DNA of 64,000 nucleotides from JBGTSJ01 sp041940305 (GTDB taxonomy: Bacteria; Planctomycetota; Planctomycetia; Planctomycetales; Planctomycetaceae), in assembly GCA_041940305.1 (NCBI GenBank), contig JBGTSJ010000009.1, forward strand, positions 160,747 to 224,746, given 5' to 3'. A program made the translations under genes and the position numbers. Positions 37,248 through 46,602 of the stretch are shown piece by piece (position 1 is the first letter of the stretch; every line of letters starts with the position of its first letter). A model generated the notes under the pieces. The model saw nothing but the letters and a program-made list of their open reading frames with translations. It was not told where the DNA came from and did no database searches.

Positions 37248-37480
37248 GTTTCTTAAATGCAAGCAGAATCGCAACATGCGGTTACCTGCTATCCGGCAGC
37301 GCGACCCGAAACGGTGGACCTTGCCCCGGTTTCTACCCCACTCCGGACAGGTGACCACATGGCAAGGTCAAGGCAGATTCGCAGGCCGGCGTACTGGCTT
37401 CGAAAACCCAGTGGCAGGGCGCGCGTCAGGGTCAACGGGCGTGACATGCACCTCCGTGGGGAGTACGAGTCGTCTGCGAG
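37248..37480. other. Flank to the right of attR
   Basis: No gene supported. GC returns to the host level. Open frames here do not look protein-like; it may contain more decayed DUF1501 sequence beyond recognition. Confidence 0.4.
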
Positions 37481-37657
37481 ACGGACGAGCTGGTATATCA
37501 TCCCGTCTCCGATCCCGTTCACGTGCATGATCTGCAGGCCACCATCCTGCACGCCCTCGGCATCGATCACGAACGGCTGACATACCGCCACCAGGGACGA
37601 GCCACCGCTTCACCGATGTTGGCAGGCGAGATCGTCGATCACGTCTCTGCGGCGTAG
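37481..37657 (+). pseudogene. DUF1501 (sulfatase-like) C-terminal remnant
   Basis: Translation gives TDELVYHPVSDPVHVHDLQA followed by TILHALGIDHERLTYRHQGR, the typical end of planctomycete DUF1501 proteins (V-H-V-H-D-L-x-A-T-I-L-x-x-L-G-x-D-H-E-R-L-T-Y). After that the expected F-R-x-T-D-V-x-G is found only in another frame (RFTDVGR), so there is at least one frameshift. The rest of the gene (over 400 residues) is missing. The remnant lies 230 bases outside attR. Confidence 0.75.
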
Positions 37658-37751
37658 AAGTGGCCTGCCGCAGACGTGCGATGTTTAACCAATCGTGACA
37701 ACGGCTGACCTCAGGGCAGCGGTATTCGCCGGGACCTGGATTCTGACCCCA

Positions 37752-37976
37752 ATGATGGACGATGCGCCGCGGCCTGGACGTTACCGCCATTACAAGGGCC
37801 GCGAATACACGGTCCTGGGGATCGCCCGTCATAGCGAATCGGGCGAGGAGCTGGTCCTCTATCGACAGGAGTATGGAGACCGGCGCCTCTGGGTGCGCCC
37901 GAAGTTGATGTTCCTGGAATCCGTCGAGCATGGCGGTGCGAGCGTGCCAAGGTTCTCGTACCTCGGTCCCGGTTGA
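37752..37976 (+). CDS. DUF1653 protein
   Basis: 74 residues from ATG at 37752, or 93 from a GTG at 37695. PRPGRYRHYKGREYTVLGIA followed by RHSESGEELVLYRQEYGD and LWVRPKLMFLE is the full DUF1653 domain, a small beta fold of unknown function found across bacteria. The length is normal, so the gene is intact despite decay on both sides. Confidence 0.88.
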   Translation: MMDDAPRPGRYRHYKGREYTVLGIARHSESGEELVLYRQEYGDRRLWVRPKLMFLESVEHGGASVPRFSYLGPG

Positions 37977-38037
37977 GCCGCGTCTCGGCTCCGCGGCGGA
38001 CGCCTCCCGTGCGTCGCTGCAGATTGCCGTTCCAAGC

Positions 38038-38622
38038 TCAGGGTGACTTGTGGATCGGCTTTGGAACAGCTGAGTGCTGCACCCTGCTCAGCCGATCGAG
38101 CAACGTCTTGACGTCCCCCTCAACGAGCAGCATGTCGTGGTGCGCGGCAGTCAGAAAACCCTCCTCGCGCATCGTCGCCAGCAACTGGAGCAGCGATGAG
38201 AAGTATCCGTCCGTATTCAGCAGTCCCACGGGTTTGAGGTGCAGGCCCAGCTGCAGCCACGTGTAGGCCTCGATGACCTCTTCCAAAGTTCCGATGCCTC
38301 CGGGCAGAGCGACGAAACCGTCCGACAGCTCCGCCATTCGGAGTTTGCGCTGGTGCATCGTCTCCACCGCGATCAGTTCCGTCAGCCCGCGATGCGCTCG
38401 CTCTTCAGCAATCATCGCCTTCGGAATGACGCCGATGACTTCTCCCCCTTCGCCGAGAGCGGCGTCCGCCAGTACACCCATCAGGCCGACGCTGCCCCCT
38501 CCATACACGACTCCGATCCCCTTCCGGGCACACGCGCGTCCCAGTTCCGCCGCCGCGGCCGTGTAAGTTGGTGAACGACCGAAGCTCGATCCGGCGTAAA
38601 CGCAGAGTCTGAGAAGGGGCAT
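38038..38622 (-). CDS. LOG-family (TIGR00730) nucleotide phosphoribohydrolase
   Basis: 194 residues. CVYAGSSFGRSPTY opens the Rossmann-type fold, followed by VYGGGSVGLMG, MHQRK and the signature ALPGGIGTLEEVIEA. The family hydrolyses nucleoside 5-prime monophosphates to base and ribose 5-phosphate, and in plants and some bacteria releases active cytokinins. Length and motifs are intact. It is convergent with the DUF1653 gene. Confidence 0.9.
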   Translation of the reverse strand: MPLLRLCVYAGSSFGRSPTYTAAAAELGRACARKGIGVVYGGGSVGLMGVLADAALGEGGEVIGVIPKAMIAEERAHRGLTELIAVETMHQRKLRMAELSDGFVALPGGIGTLEEVIEAYTWLQLGLHLKPVGLLNTDGYFSSLLQLLATMREEGFLTAAHHDMLLVEGDVKTLLDRLSRVQHSAVPKPIHKSP

Positions 38623-38697
38623 CAGGCAACCAGGTGGTCTGACTTACGCGGACGGGTCGATCCGGCGTTCCAGGGCAGCCGCTTCTGAGTGTTCGCC

Positions 38698-39828
38698 TCA
38701 CGCATCGCGCAAGATCGCGGCGATCAGCGCCGTCCATCCCGTCTGATGGCTGGCGCCGAGTCCCTGGCCGGTGTCTCCGTGGAAATACTAAGAGAAGAGC
38801 GGCAGATCGCGCCAGTGCGGGTCGTTGCATAGCGGTGGTCGTCAAGTGGCAGGCGCGGCGTCCAGCAAAGTCGGGGAGGAACAGTTTCGCCAAACGCCGG
38901 CGCAGTTCCTGCGACGCATCATGCCGCCTTGGTGCCGAATTGCGCCGGATTGACCGCCTCCCGCTCCCCTTGAACGACATACCTGTGGAACGCATCTTGG
39001 ACGTATGCGTTGTCGTCGTCGAACTGGAACAGGCGGCGGACGCTTGTTTCGTTCTCAGTGAAAATCAGTTCTGGAGACGCGGTCTCGCCGGATGAGCCAA
39101 TTTCAAGACGAAACTCACCCAGCGTGACGTGCCGGGCGACGATGGCCGCCGGTCCGGTCGCTTCGAGACGCGGCTTCACCTCGCAACCTTCGTGCGTGCA
39201 GCCCCAGACGCAGGCGTTCCGGAACCAAAGGGTCGGCAGCATGCAGATCCGCGCCGGTTCCGGCCCTCGATTGGCGACCGTGATGCGGATCAGGATGTCG
39301 TCGGGAGCGGCCTTGGCGAATTCGGCGACGACGTCGAAGTAACGGTCCTCGTCGAACACGCCGGTGTCGACGAGCTCAAACTCGGGATCGAGCTTGCCGC
39401 GCCGTTGATTCTCTTCGAGCAGCCATGTGCCCGGAAACTCCCGTTGCGGGTACTTGTAGAGCGCCCGCATGTAGGAATGAGTGGGAGTCGAGGTAGTAGT
39501 AGCATTCCTTGACATCCTCGCCGTGATTGCCTTCGGGTCCCGCGAGTCCGAACAGACGTTCCTTCAGAATCGGGTCGCGACCGTTCCACAGCGACAGCCC
39601 GAAGCAGAGCGGGCACTCCCGATCGCAGATGCCCAGCAGCCCATCCTCCCCCCAGCGATAGGCCCGGCTGCGCGAGTCCTCGTGTGTGAGGTATCCCCAG
39701 GCATCCCCCTCCTCCGAATAGTCTTCCCGCACGGTTCCCCATTGCCGTTCGGCCAGATAGGGCCCCCATCGCTTCCAGTTCTTCGCACGCGCTGCATCCT
39801 CCTCCAATCGGCGGGCTTCTGCGTTCAT
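38698..39828 (-). pseudogene. MGH1-like glucosidase, decayed with a large internal deletion
   Basis: The N-terminus is recognisable from ATG at 39828 (RAKNWKRWGPYLAERQWGTV, WNGRDPILKERLFG). It shifts frame near 39485 and continues as THSYMRALYKYP ... FDEDRYFDVVAEFAKAAP in the frame ending at 38919. The body of about 500 residues is then missing. The C-terminal end follows almost at once in another frame: NDPHWRDLPLFS, a stop, then YFHGDTGQGLGASHQTGW and TALIAAILRDA with a stop at 38698. Full-length members are near 880-900 residues. At least two frameshifts, one in-frame stop and one deletion make this non-functional. Confidence 0.88.
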
Positions 39829-39911
39829 GCTCGGTGAAGTTCACTGACCACAAGTTGAAAGTACGGCATCCGGCTGCTGACTCGGCCTCATACTGCGATC
39901 TCGACCTGCCG

Positions 39912-40110
39912 TCAATCAAACGGGAGTTGCCCTTGGACCATTCCGTCGTCCATGCAGAGTTCGATCCCGGCTACGAAGCGACTGTCGTCCATGGCGAGGA
40001 AGAGTGCGGCGCTGGCCAACTCTTCCTGCGTCCCCATTCACCCCAGCGGGACCGCGCCGGCCAGCGCGTCATCCAAGTCCGCCACCTGCCCTGCCTTTCT
40101 GGTCGGGTCG
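39912..40110 (-). pseudogene. C-terminal remnant of a short-chain dehydrogenase
   Basis: Reverse-strand translation reads AGAVPLG, a stop, then MGTQEELASAALFLAMDDSR and FVAGIELCMDDGMVQ, the standard SDR ending (P-L-G-R-x-G-x-P-E-E-I-A-x-A-x-L-F-L-A-S-D-D-S-x-F-V-x-G). The catalytic Y-x-x-x-K and the Rossmann N-terminus are absent. It abuts the end of the intact NmrA-like gene. Confidence 0.75.
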
Positions 40111-40117
40111 CTCTGGA

Positions 40118-40870
40118 TCACGCGCTGGATGAAGTGCGGCTGAGCCATGCGTCGAATCGCGTCGGTCCGATGTGCGGGCTCGCTCCGCGCGGCGTGAGAC
40201 CGAGATGGTCCAGCACCGCGCCGTAATAGGACGCCTGTGGGTCGGCGACGACGCGACGCGGATCGCCACTGGCCGACAGCGCCCTGCGGACGAACGCGGC
40301 GATTGACTCGGACTCGGGGCCGGCCAACTCCAGAATGCCGTTGGCCGGCGGCCCCGCGGCGATGTCGGCCAGTGCCGCCGCGACGTCGTCCGCCGCCAGC
40401 GGCTGCATCGGTGCGGCAGAGACACGGACCGTGCCGCCGCCGGGACCGGCGATCGCGCCGAGGAACTCGAAGAACTGCGTCGCGCGGAGGATCGTGTAGG
40501 GCACTCCGCTGGATTGGATCAGCTGCTCCTGGGCGACCTTGGCCCGCATGTAGCCGCTGTCCGGAATCCGGTCGGCCGCCACAACCGACAGGACAACGTG
40601 GTGCTTGACCCCCGCCGCCACTTCCGCGGCGAGAATGTTGCGAGTGGATGTCTGGAAGAACTCGAGGACGGCCCGGTCTTCAAACGAGGGCGAGTTCGTC
40701 ACATCGACGACGACATCTGCTCCAGTGAGTGCTTCGGGCAGCCCGACGCCGGTGAGCGTGTTCACCCCCTGTGAGGGAGACGCGGCGACGGCCTCATGGC
40801 CGTCGTCCTGCAGACGCTTTACGAGCTTCGAGCCGATCAATCCGGTCCCGCCGATGACGACGATCTTCAT
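40118..40870 (-). CDS. NmrA-like NAD(P)-binding protein
   Basis: 250 residues. VIGGTGLIGSKLVKRL is the atypical-SDR dinucleotide motif at the N-terminus, followed by DVVVDVTNSPSFEDRAV and GYMRAKVAQEQLIQSSGVPYTILRA, the YxxxK-like region and NmrA pattern. Such proteins act as NADPH-dependent quinone reductases or redox sensors; the substrate is unknown. It is complete, with ATG at 40870, in a neighbourhood of pseudogenes. Confidence 0.85.
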   Translation of the reverse strand: MKIVVIGGTGLIGSKLVKRLQDDGHEAVAASPSQGVNTLTGVGLPEALTGADVVVDVTNSPSFEDRAVLEFFQTSTRNILAAEVAAGVKHHVVLSVVAADRIPDSGYMRAKVAQEQLIQSSGVPYTILRATQFFEFLGAIAGPGGGTVRVSAAPMQPLAADDVAAALADIAAGPPANGILELAGPESESIAAFVRRALSASGDPRRVVADPQASYYGAVLDHLGLTPRGASPHIGPTRFDAWLSRTSSSA

Positions 40871-41049
40871 GGAATCACCTTTCGATGGTGTTGGGAAGAG
40901 TGTGTCTCAAGCGCGGTTGCCCGCAGTCGTGATCAATTCAGCACGGATTTGTTCATCCCGCCATAAGGTTGGCGGCAGGTTCGTAAACGGTGACGAGGCT
41001 TGCCGTCGCGCCCCTGGCTCGGGCCGAAGTCCGGCGTCAACAGCGAATC

Positions 41050-41494
41050 TCAATGACCGGCGCCGGCCGGCAGGTAGTCGCCCGGCACAGTGCCCCAGCC
41101 GATACTGACTCTGTTCCAGGCATTGATGGCGGTGATCACCCAGACGAGATCGCCGCGTTCCTGGTCATTGAACTGCTCACCGATCTGCCGATGAGCACTC
41201 TCCGCGACCGGGCGATCCGCAATGCGGGTCAGCTCTTCCGCGAACAGCAGTCCGGCGCGCTCCCGTTCGGAGTAGTAAGGGCTCTCTCGCCAGGCGGACA
41301 GCCCGTACAGCCGTTGTTCGGACTCGCCTGCTGCCCGCGCGTCTTTCCAGTGCATGTCGATGCAGTAGGCGCAGCCGTTGATCACGTAGTGGTTTCTCGA
41401 TCGAGCACTGCGACAGTGCCTTTTCGATGCCCAGCATGGCCCGATACGCTGGCGTGCTGGTCTTGTCGATCTTGATCGGTTGGTTCACGGTCAT
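41050..41494 (-). pseudogene. Carboxymuconolactone decarboxylase (AhpD-like), frameshifted
   Basis: The start (ATG at 41494) reads TSTPAYRAMLGIEKAL, a normal AhpD/CMD opening, then QCSIEKPL. The conserved Cys box INGCAYCIDMHWKDARAAGE appears in another frame from about 41385 and continues to the stop at 41050. About ten codons between the two (the E-L-V-x-L-R-x-S-Q helix) are missing, which explains the frame change. A product starting at 41385 would keep CxxC but lack the first helix. Confidence 0.8.
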
Positions 41495-41634
41495 CTCCTT
41501 GAGATTGGGTTATGAGGGGCATACGGCGCGCGGTGAGTGGCCTGACTGACAGACCGACCGCAGGAAACCTGCACGATGCCGATACCTGCGGCCCCTGCTG
41601 AGATTTGGTCGCCGACCGGACCCCAGTAAATCCA

Positions 41635-42063
41635 CTAATCGTGCTGTTGTTCGGGAATCGCGACTTCTTTGGCATCCCGCGGATGCAGCACCACGGCGAT
41701 CAGCCGGGTTCGTCCTTCCGCGGCGGGATTCTTCGAGACCCGGTGCAGGCAGCCCGTCGGCTCGTAGAACGTCTCGCCCGCCTTGAATCGCTTTGTCGGC
41801 TGGTCGTCGATGCCGAGTTCGTACTCCCCTTCCAGCACGTATACGAATCCCGGACCGGGATGCCGGTGCGACAAACCGGACTGACCCGGCTCGATCGTTA
41901 CCTCCACCACCGTGACCGCCGCGTCCTGGCCGTCCAGCTTCTCCGCGATTTCATGCGAGGCGATCACCCTCACTTGCTCCCCGTCCTCGTGGACATGGCC
42001 GAATGACATCCCCCCCACTCCGAGTCCCGCTCCCGTCAAAACTGCCAGCAGCATGCGTTTCAT
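41635..42063 (-). CDS. Secreted cupin-domain protein
   Basis: 142 residues from ATG at 42063, with a signal peptide (MLLAVLTGAGLGVGGMSFG). The cupin motif reads HRHPGPGFVYVLEGEYEL, giving two His ligands and a following Glu region, then GETFYEPTGCLHRV with the second-motif His. It likely binds a divalent metal outside the cytoplasm; the reaction is unknown. It is divergent from the ECF sigma gene, separated by 146 bases that must hold both promoters. Confidence 0.82.
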   Translation of the reverse strand: MKRMLLAVLTGAGLGVGGMSFGHVHEDGEQVRVIASHEIAEKLDGQDAAVTVVEVTIEPGQSGLSHRHPGPGFVYVLEGEYELGIDDQPTKRFKAGETFYEPTGCLHRVSKNPAAEGRTRLIAVVLHPRDAKEVAIPEQQHD

Positions 42064-42209
42064 GGCTCTCTCCTGGTCTGGTTCAGCCCGGTTTTCCGCG
42101 ACGCCGTCGGGCGGTTGCCCGGCTTCTGTCGCCCACATGACTGGGAGGGGCAGGTGGACACCCTTTTCGGTAGAATTGCCGCGGCGCCCTCCATCGGCTG
42201 TCCTTAACA

Positions 42210-42851
42210 ATGGACGAACCCCGAACCACGATCGTCATACAGCGATACCTGGACGCCCTGCCCGGTGACGCCTCGACCGAACCGGTCGTCCGTGAACTGC
42301 TCGACCGGGCGGTGGGCCGATTGCGGCTGCTCTGTGCCAGTTTTCTATATAAGAGCTACCCGCGGCTGGCGCGCCCTCCCGTCAATCTCGATGCGGATGA
42401 GCTGTTGGGAGGGGTGGTGGCCGGCTTAATGACGGCGTTGCAGTCGACTCGCCCTCCGACCGTCCGCCGGTTCTTCGCGCTCGCAAACCAGCACATCCGC
42501 TGGCAACTTAACGATCTGGCCCGCCGCCAGGACGAACGTCCCGCAGCCGCATCGCTGACGGACACCGGCGTCGTCGCTCCTCCGCTCAGCACGATCTCGG
42601 GACTCAGTCCGGATGGCCGTCGCATTCTGGAAGCGATCGAAGGGCTTCCCGAGGACGAACGGGAGGTCTTCGACCTCGTCGGCATCCAGGGCCTGACGCA
42701 TGCCGAGGTGGCGACCGTCGTGGAGGTCTCCGAGAAAACAGTCCAGCGCAGGTTGAATCGCGCACGGCTCATGCTGGCGGAACGGCTGGCCGACCTGAGA
42801 CCGGCCGCATCCGGCGATGCCCTTCCGCCGGATCAACCCCACACACCCTGA
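42210..42851 (+). CDS. ECF-type RNA polymerase sigma factor
   Basis: 213 residues. Region 2 (about 25-100) includes LDADELLGGVVAGLMTAL and a -10-recognition helix ANQHIRWQLNDLARR; region 4 is PEDEREVFDLVGIQGLTHAE, VATVVEVSEKTVQRRLNRAR. The kinase gene starts 10 bases after its stop. Pairing of an ECF sigma factor with a Ser/Thr kinase is typical in planctomycetes, where the kinase may modulate sigma activity in place of an anti-sigma factor. Confidence 0.88.
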   Translation: MDEPRTTIVIQRYLDALPGDASTEPVVRELLDRAVGRLRLLCASFLYKSYPRLARPPVNLDADELLGGVVAGLMTALQSTRPPTVRRFFALANQHIRWQLNDLARRQDERPAAASLTDTGVVAPPLSTISGLSPDGRRILEAIEGLPEDEREVFDLVGIQGLTHAEVATVVEVSEKTVQRRLNRARLMLAERLADLRPAASGDALPPDQPHTP

Positions 42852-42860
42852 GGACTGCGC

Positions 42861-45800
42861 ATGGCCAGCGATCCCAGGGTGCTTGGACTCCTGGAGGAAA
42901 TCCTCGATTCGAACAAGTCGCCGGACGAGGTGTGCCGTGACTGTCCAGAACTGCTGTCGGAAGTGCGGCGACGATGGGAGGACTTCCAGCGATTGGACGG
43001 TCAGATGCGGACGCTGCTTCCAGGACTCGCAACCTCTCCGCGGTTGTTCGCGGATACGCCGCCGCAGGTCGATACACCACCGCCGGCTGCTTTCGGACGC
43101 TACACGGTGCAGTGCGCCCTGGGTGCGGGCGGGTTCGGCACCGTCTATCTCGGCCATGACGCTCAACTCGATCGTCCCGTGGCGATCAAGTTGCTGCGCG
43201 CTGAAGCGGGTAGAACGGGCCAGGACGAGCAGGTTCTGCAGGAGGCCAGAAGGCTCGCCCAGCTACGTCATCCGGGGATCGTGGCGGTCCACGACGTAGG
43301 GGTGCATGGCGGTCAGTTCTATCTCGTCTCCGACTACATCGAGGGCCCCGACGTCGGCCGCTGGCTGCTGGATCACCGCCCCACCTGGCAAGACGCGGCT
43401 CTTGTCGCGGCCACTTTGGCGGATGCTCTGGCGTATGCTCACGCCCGGCTCATCATTCATCGCGATGTGAAACCGGCCAACATTCTGCTCACGGCCGAGG
43501 GGGCGCCGGTTCTCGTGGACTTCGGACTGGCTCTCGACGAGTCTCAGGCCGGCGGCGGCGCGAAAGGGATCATCGCGGGAACGCCGATGTACATGTCGCC
43601 GGAACAGGCCGCCGGGGCGGCCCATCGTCTGGACGGTCGCACCGACATTTACAGTCTCGGCGTCGTGCTCTACGAAATGCTGACCGGCCGCGTCCCCTTC
43701 CGCTCTGCCGATCTGCAGGAATTGCTGCGGCAGGTACAGGATGACGAACCACAGCCACCCCGACAGCTCGCCGGCAGCATCCCCCCGGAACTGGAACAGG
43801 TCTGCCTGAAGGCGCTCGCGAAACGGCAGCAGGATCGCTTCTCCACCGCCGCGGACTTCGCCGCCGACCTGCGCCGCGTCCTGCACGGAGCGGACGGTGC
43901 ATCGGAGGCTCGTTCGATCCCGATGGGACTGGCCGACGGACCTTCGCGATCCGCGTCGCCGCGGGCCAGTGCGTCACTTCAAACTCGGGGGGCCGCATCC
44001 GAACCTCCGCCGGCCTGGATTGCGGGCGCGGGCATCTCGCCCAGTCAGCGCAGCACCGTTGGACGCCAGACCGAACTCGCGGAGCTGACTCGGGCGTTTG
44101 CATCGGCGGCGGCCGGCCAGGGGCAGTTCGTGTGTGTCACGGGGGAGCCCGGGATTGGTAAGACGACGCTCGTCGATGAATTGATCGCTGAACTGGCGAT
44201 TGCTGACCAGCCGTTCGTTGCGGCGCGGGGGCGCTGCTCCGAGCGTCTCGCCGGAACTGAAGCATATCTGCCGGTGCTCGAGGTACTGGAGAGTCTGCTG
44301 CACGGCTCCGGAGGTGCTGCGGCGGCTGCGAGGATGAAGCGGATCGCCCCCAACTGGTACGTGCAGGTGGCGTCGTTGACGGAGAACGACTCCTCGCTCA
44401 CCCGTGCACTCGCCGAGTCAAAGGCGGCCTCGCAGGAGCGTTTGAAACGCGAACTCTGCGCGTTTCTCCAGGAGGTGTCCCAGCAACAGCCGCTGCTGCT
44501 GTTTATCGACGACGTGCACTGGGCGGACGCCTCCACGGTCGATCTGTTGGCCTACCTGGGAACGCGCTGCAACGGGATGCGGGCTCTGTGCGTGTTCACC
44601 TACCGTCCCACCGAACTCGCGGTGACCAGGCATCCGTTCGGCCCTCTCAAGCTGGACCTCCAGTCGCGGGGCGTTTGCCGTGAGCTGGCGCTGGAATTCC
44701 TGCCCCGGTCGGAGCTTGACCGATACCTTTCCATTGAGTTTCCCGGACACGCGTTCCCGAAAGAGTTCGCGGAACTTATCCACGAGCGGACCGAAGGAAG
44801 CCCCCTGTTTCTGGTCGACCTGCTGCGCTGGTTGCGCGGCCGGAGCGTGCTGCAGCACGACGAGGGGTGCTGGAGGCTGACGCAGTCGGTCCCGGACCTG
44901 CGGCGGGATCTGCCTGAGTCGATCCGCGGCATGATTCAGCGCAAGATTGATCAGCTCGGCGATGACGATCGCCGACTGCTGGTCGCCGCCAGCGTTCAGG
45001 GGTACGAGTTTGATTCGGCCATCGTGTCCCGGATCCTGGAGCGGAACGCGGCGGATGTCGAGGACCGGTTGGACGAGCTGGATCGAGTCCATGCCTTCGT
45101 TCGCCGGGTCCGCGAGCATGAATTCCCCGATCGCACGCTGACGGTCCGTTATCGCTTCGTGCACGTGCTCTATCAGAACGTCCTGTATGACTCTCTGCAG
45201 CCGACGCGCCGTGCAGGCCTGAGCGCGGCCGTTGCCCAGTCGCTGCTGGCGCACTACGAGGACAAGAGCAGCGACGTGGCGGCCGACGTGGCGCTGCTGC
45301 TCGAGTCCGCGCGGGATTTTGCCGGCGCGGCGGATCAATTCCTGATTGCGGCCCGGAATGCGGCCCGCCTGTTTGCGAACCAGGAAGCGATCGTTCTCGC
45401 GCGACGCGGCATTGACGTACTCGCTTCTCTTCCGAACACGCCCGAGCGAGCCCGCAGAGAACTGGCTCTGCAGATCACACTTGGGCCCGCCTTATTCGCA
45501 GTCAGAGACTGGACGGCGCCGGACGTTGAAGCCGCCTACACCCGCGCGCAGGTCCTGTGCGGCGAGTTGGGGGAGTCCCCCGAACTGTTCCAGGCCCTGT
45601 GGGGACTGTTCCTGTTTCATATCGCCCGCGGCGAGATCCAGTCAGGACTGGATCGGGGAGCACAGTTACTCAGCCTGGCGCGGCGTGCGGAGGATCCGGC
45701 GCTCCTGCTGCAGGCCCATCACGCGCTGGGGCCTAACTTCGGACTCGCGGGAGACTGGGAGACGGCGAGAGTCCATCTGGACCAGGCGATTCAGTGTTAC

Positions 45801-46595
45801 GACCGGCATCAGCACGGCACCCAGGCGTTCACCTACGGCGGCCATGATCCCGGCGTCTGCTGCCTGAGCTTCGCGGGCAAGGCGCTGTGGATGCTCGGCT
45901 ACCCGGAGCAGGCCCTGGAGAAAGCGCAGGCAGCGCTCGAACTCGCGCGGCAGTTGGGCCATCCAACCAGCTTGGCGCATACGCAGTTCTCCGTCGCCAT
46001 GGTTCATCAGTTCCGCCGCGATGCGACGGCCACCTGGGAACTCGCGGATCGGCTGGTCTCCCTGGCCGCGGATCAGGGCCTGGTATTCTATCTTGCGGGC
46101 GGACTCGTTCTGCGCGGCTGGGCGCTGGTCGAACAGGGCCATCACGGCGAAGGCATCGCACAGATCCGGCAGGGATTCGACACGGGGGGCGCGACGCGAG
46201 CGCACTGGCGATCGTATCTGCTGACGGTCATGGCCGAGTCCTATGCCAGGGGAGGCGATCCCGCGGCAGGGCTCGCTGCACTGGATGAAGCGCTCGCAGT
46301 CGTCGCCAGGAACGGGATCTACCTCGTCGAGCCGGACATGTACCGGCTCAAGGGAGAACTCCTGCTCGCACTCGATTCCGGGAATGCACCGAGCGCCGAG
46401 TCCTGCTGCCGTCAGGCCATTGCCGCCGCGCGCCGCCAGCACGCGAACTCGCTGGAGCTGCGTGCCAACCTGAGCCTCGCGCGCCACTGGCCGGCCGCTG
46501 AAACCCGGGCCGCGCTGGCCGCCATTTACGGCACGTTCTCGGAAGGCCTGACGACCCCCGACCTCCGGGACGCCGCGGCCTGCTTGAACGGCTGA
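42861..46595 (+). CDS. Ser/Thr protein kinase with AAA ATPase and TPR domains
   Basis: 1244 residues, no obvious membrane helix. Kinase domain about 75-340: glycine loop LGAGGFGTVYLG, VAIKLL lysine, catalytic HRDVKPAN (about 200), DFG (about 220) and GTPMYMSPEQ. Next comes an AAA_16-type ATPase (about 395-690) with Walker A GEPGIGKTTL (about 429) and Walker B LLLFIDDVHWAD (about 547). The rest (about 830-1230) is tetratricopeptide-like helices. The PknK/STAND-like layout suggests a signal-sensing switch, and the tight spacing to the sigma gene suggests that the sigma factor or its targets are the output. Confidence 0.9.
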   Translation: MASDPRVLGLLEEILDSNKSPDEVCRDCPELLSEVRRRWEDFQRLDGQMRTLLPGLATSPRLFADTPPQVDTPPPAAFGRYTVQCALGAGGFGTVYLGHDAQLDRPVAIKLLRAEAGRTGQDEQVLQEARRLAQLRHPGIVAVHDVGVHGGQFYLVSDYIEGPDVGRWLLDHRPTWQDAALVAATLADALAYAHARLIIHRDVKPANILLTAEGAPVLVDFGLALDESQAGGGAKGIIAGTPMYMSPEQAAGAAHRLDGRTDIYSLGVVLYEMLTGRVPFRSADLQELLRQVQDDEPQPPRQLAGSIPPELEQVCLKALAKRQQDRFSTAADFAADLRRVLHGADGASEARSIPMGLADGPSRSASPRASASLQTRGAASEPPPAWIAGAGISPSQRSTVGRQTELAELTRAFASAAAGQGQFVCVTGEPGIGKTTLVDELIAELAIADQPFVAARGRCSERLAGTEAYLPVLEVLESLLHGSGGAAAAARMKRIAPNWYVQVASLTENDSSLTRALAESKAASQERLKRELCAFLQEVSQQQPLLLFIDDVHWADASTVDLLAYLGTRCNGMRALCVFTYRPTELAVTRHPFGPLKLDLQSRGVCRELALEFLPRSELDRYLSIEFPGHAFPKEFAELIHERTEGSPLFLVDLLRWLRGRSVLQHDEGCWRLTQSVPDLRRDLPESIRGMIQRKIDQLGDDDRRLLVAASVQGYEFDSAIVSRILERNAADVEDRLDELDRVHAFVRRVREHEFPDRTLTVRYRFVHVLYQNVLYDSLQPTRRAGLSAAVAQSLLAHYEDKSSDVAADVALLLESARDFAGAADQFLIAARNAARLFANQEAIVLARRGIDVLASLPNTPERARRELALQITLGPALFAVRDWTAPDVEAAYTRAQVLCGELGESPELFQALWGLFLFHIARGEIQSGLDRGAQLLSLARRAEDPALLLQAHHALGPNFGLAGDWETARVHLDQAIQCYDRHQHGTQAFTYGGHDPGVCCLSFAGKALWMLGYPEQALEKAQAALELARQLGHPTSLAHTQFSVAMVHQFRRDATATWELADRLVSLAADQGLVFYLAGGLVLRGWALVEQGHHGEGIAQIRQGFDTGGATRAHWRSYLLTVMAESYARGGDPAAGLAALDEALAVVARNGIYLVEPDMYRLKGELLLALDSGNAPSAESCCRQAIAAARRQHANSLELRANLSLARHWPAAETRAALAAIYGTFSEGLTTPDLRDAAACLNG

Positions 46596-46602
46596 CCGGC
46601 GT

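Noticed and set aside
37368..37931. Reverse open frame of 187 codons to the right of attR
   Set aside because: It is antisense to the DUF1501 remnant and the DUF1653 gene and is Arg/Pro-rich.
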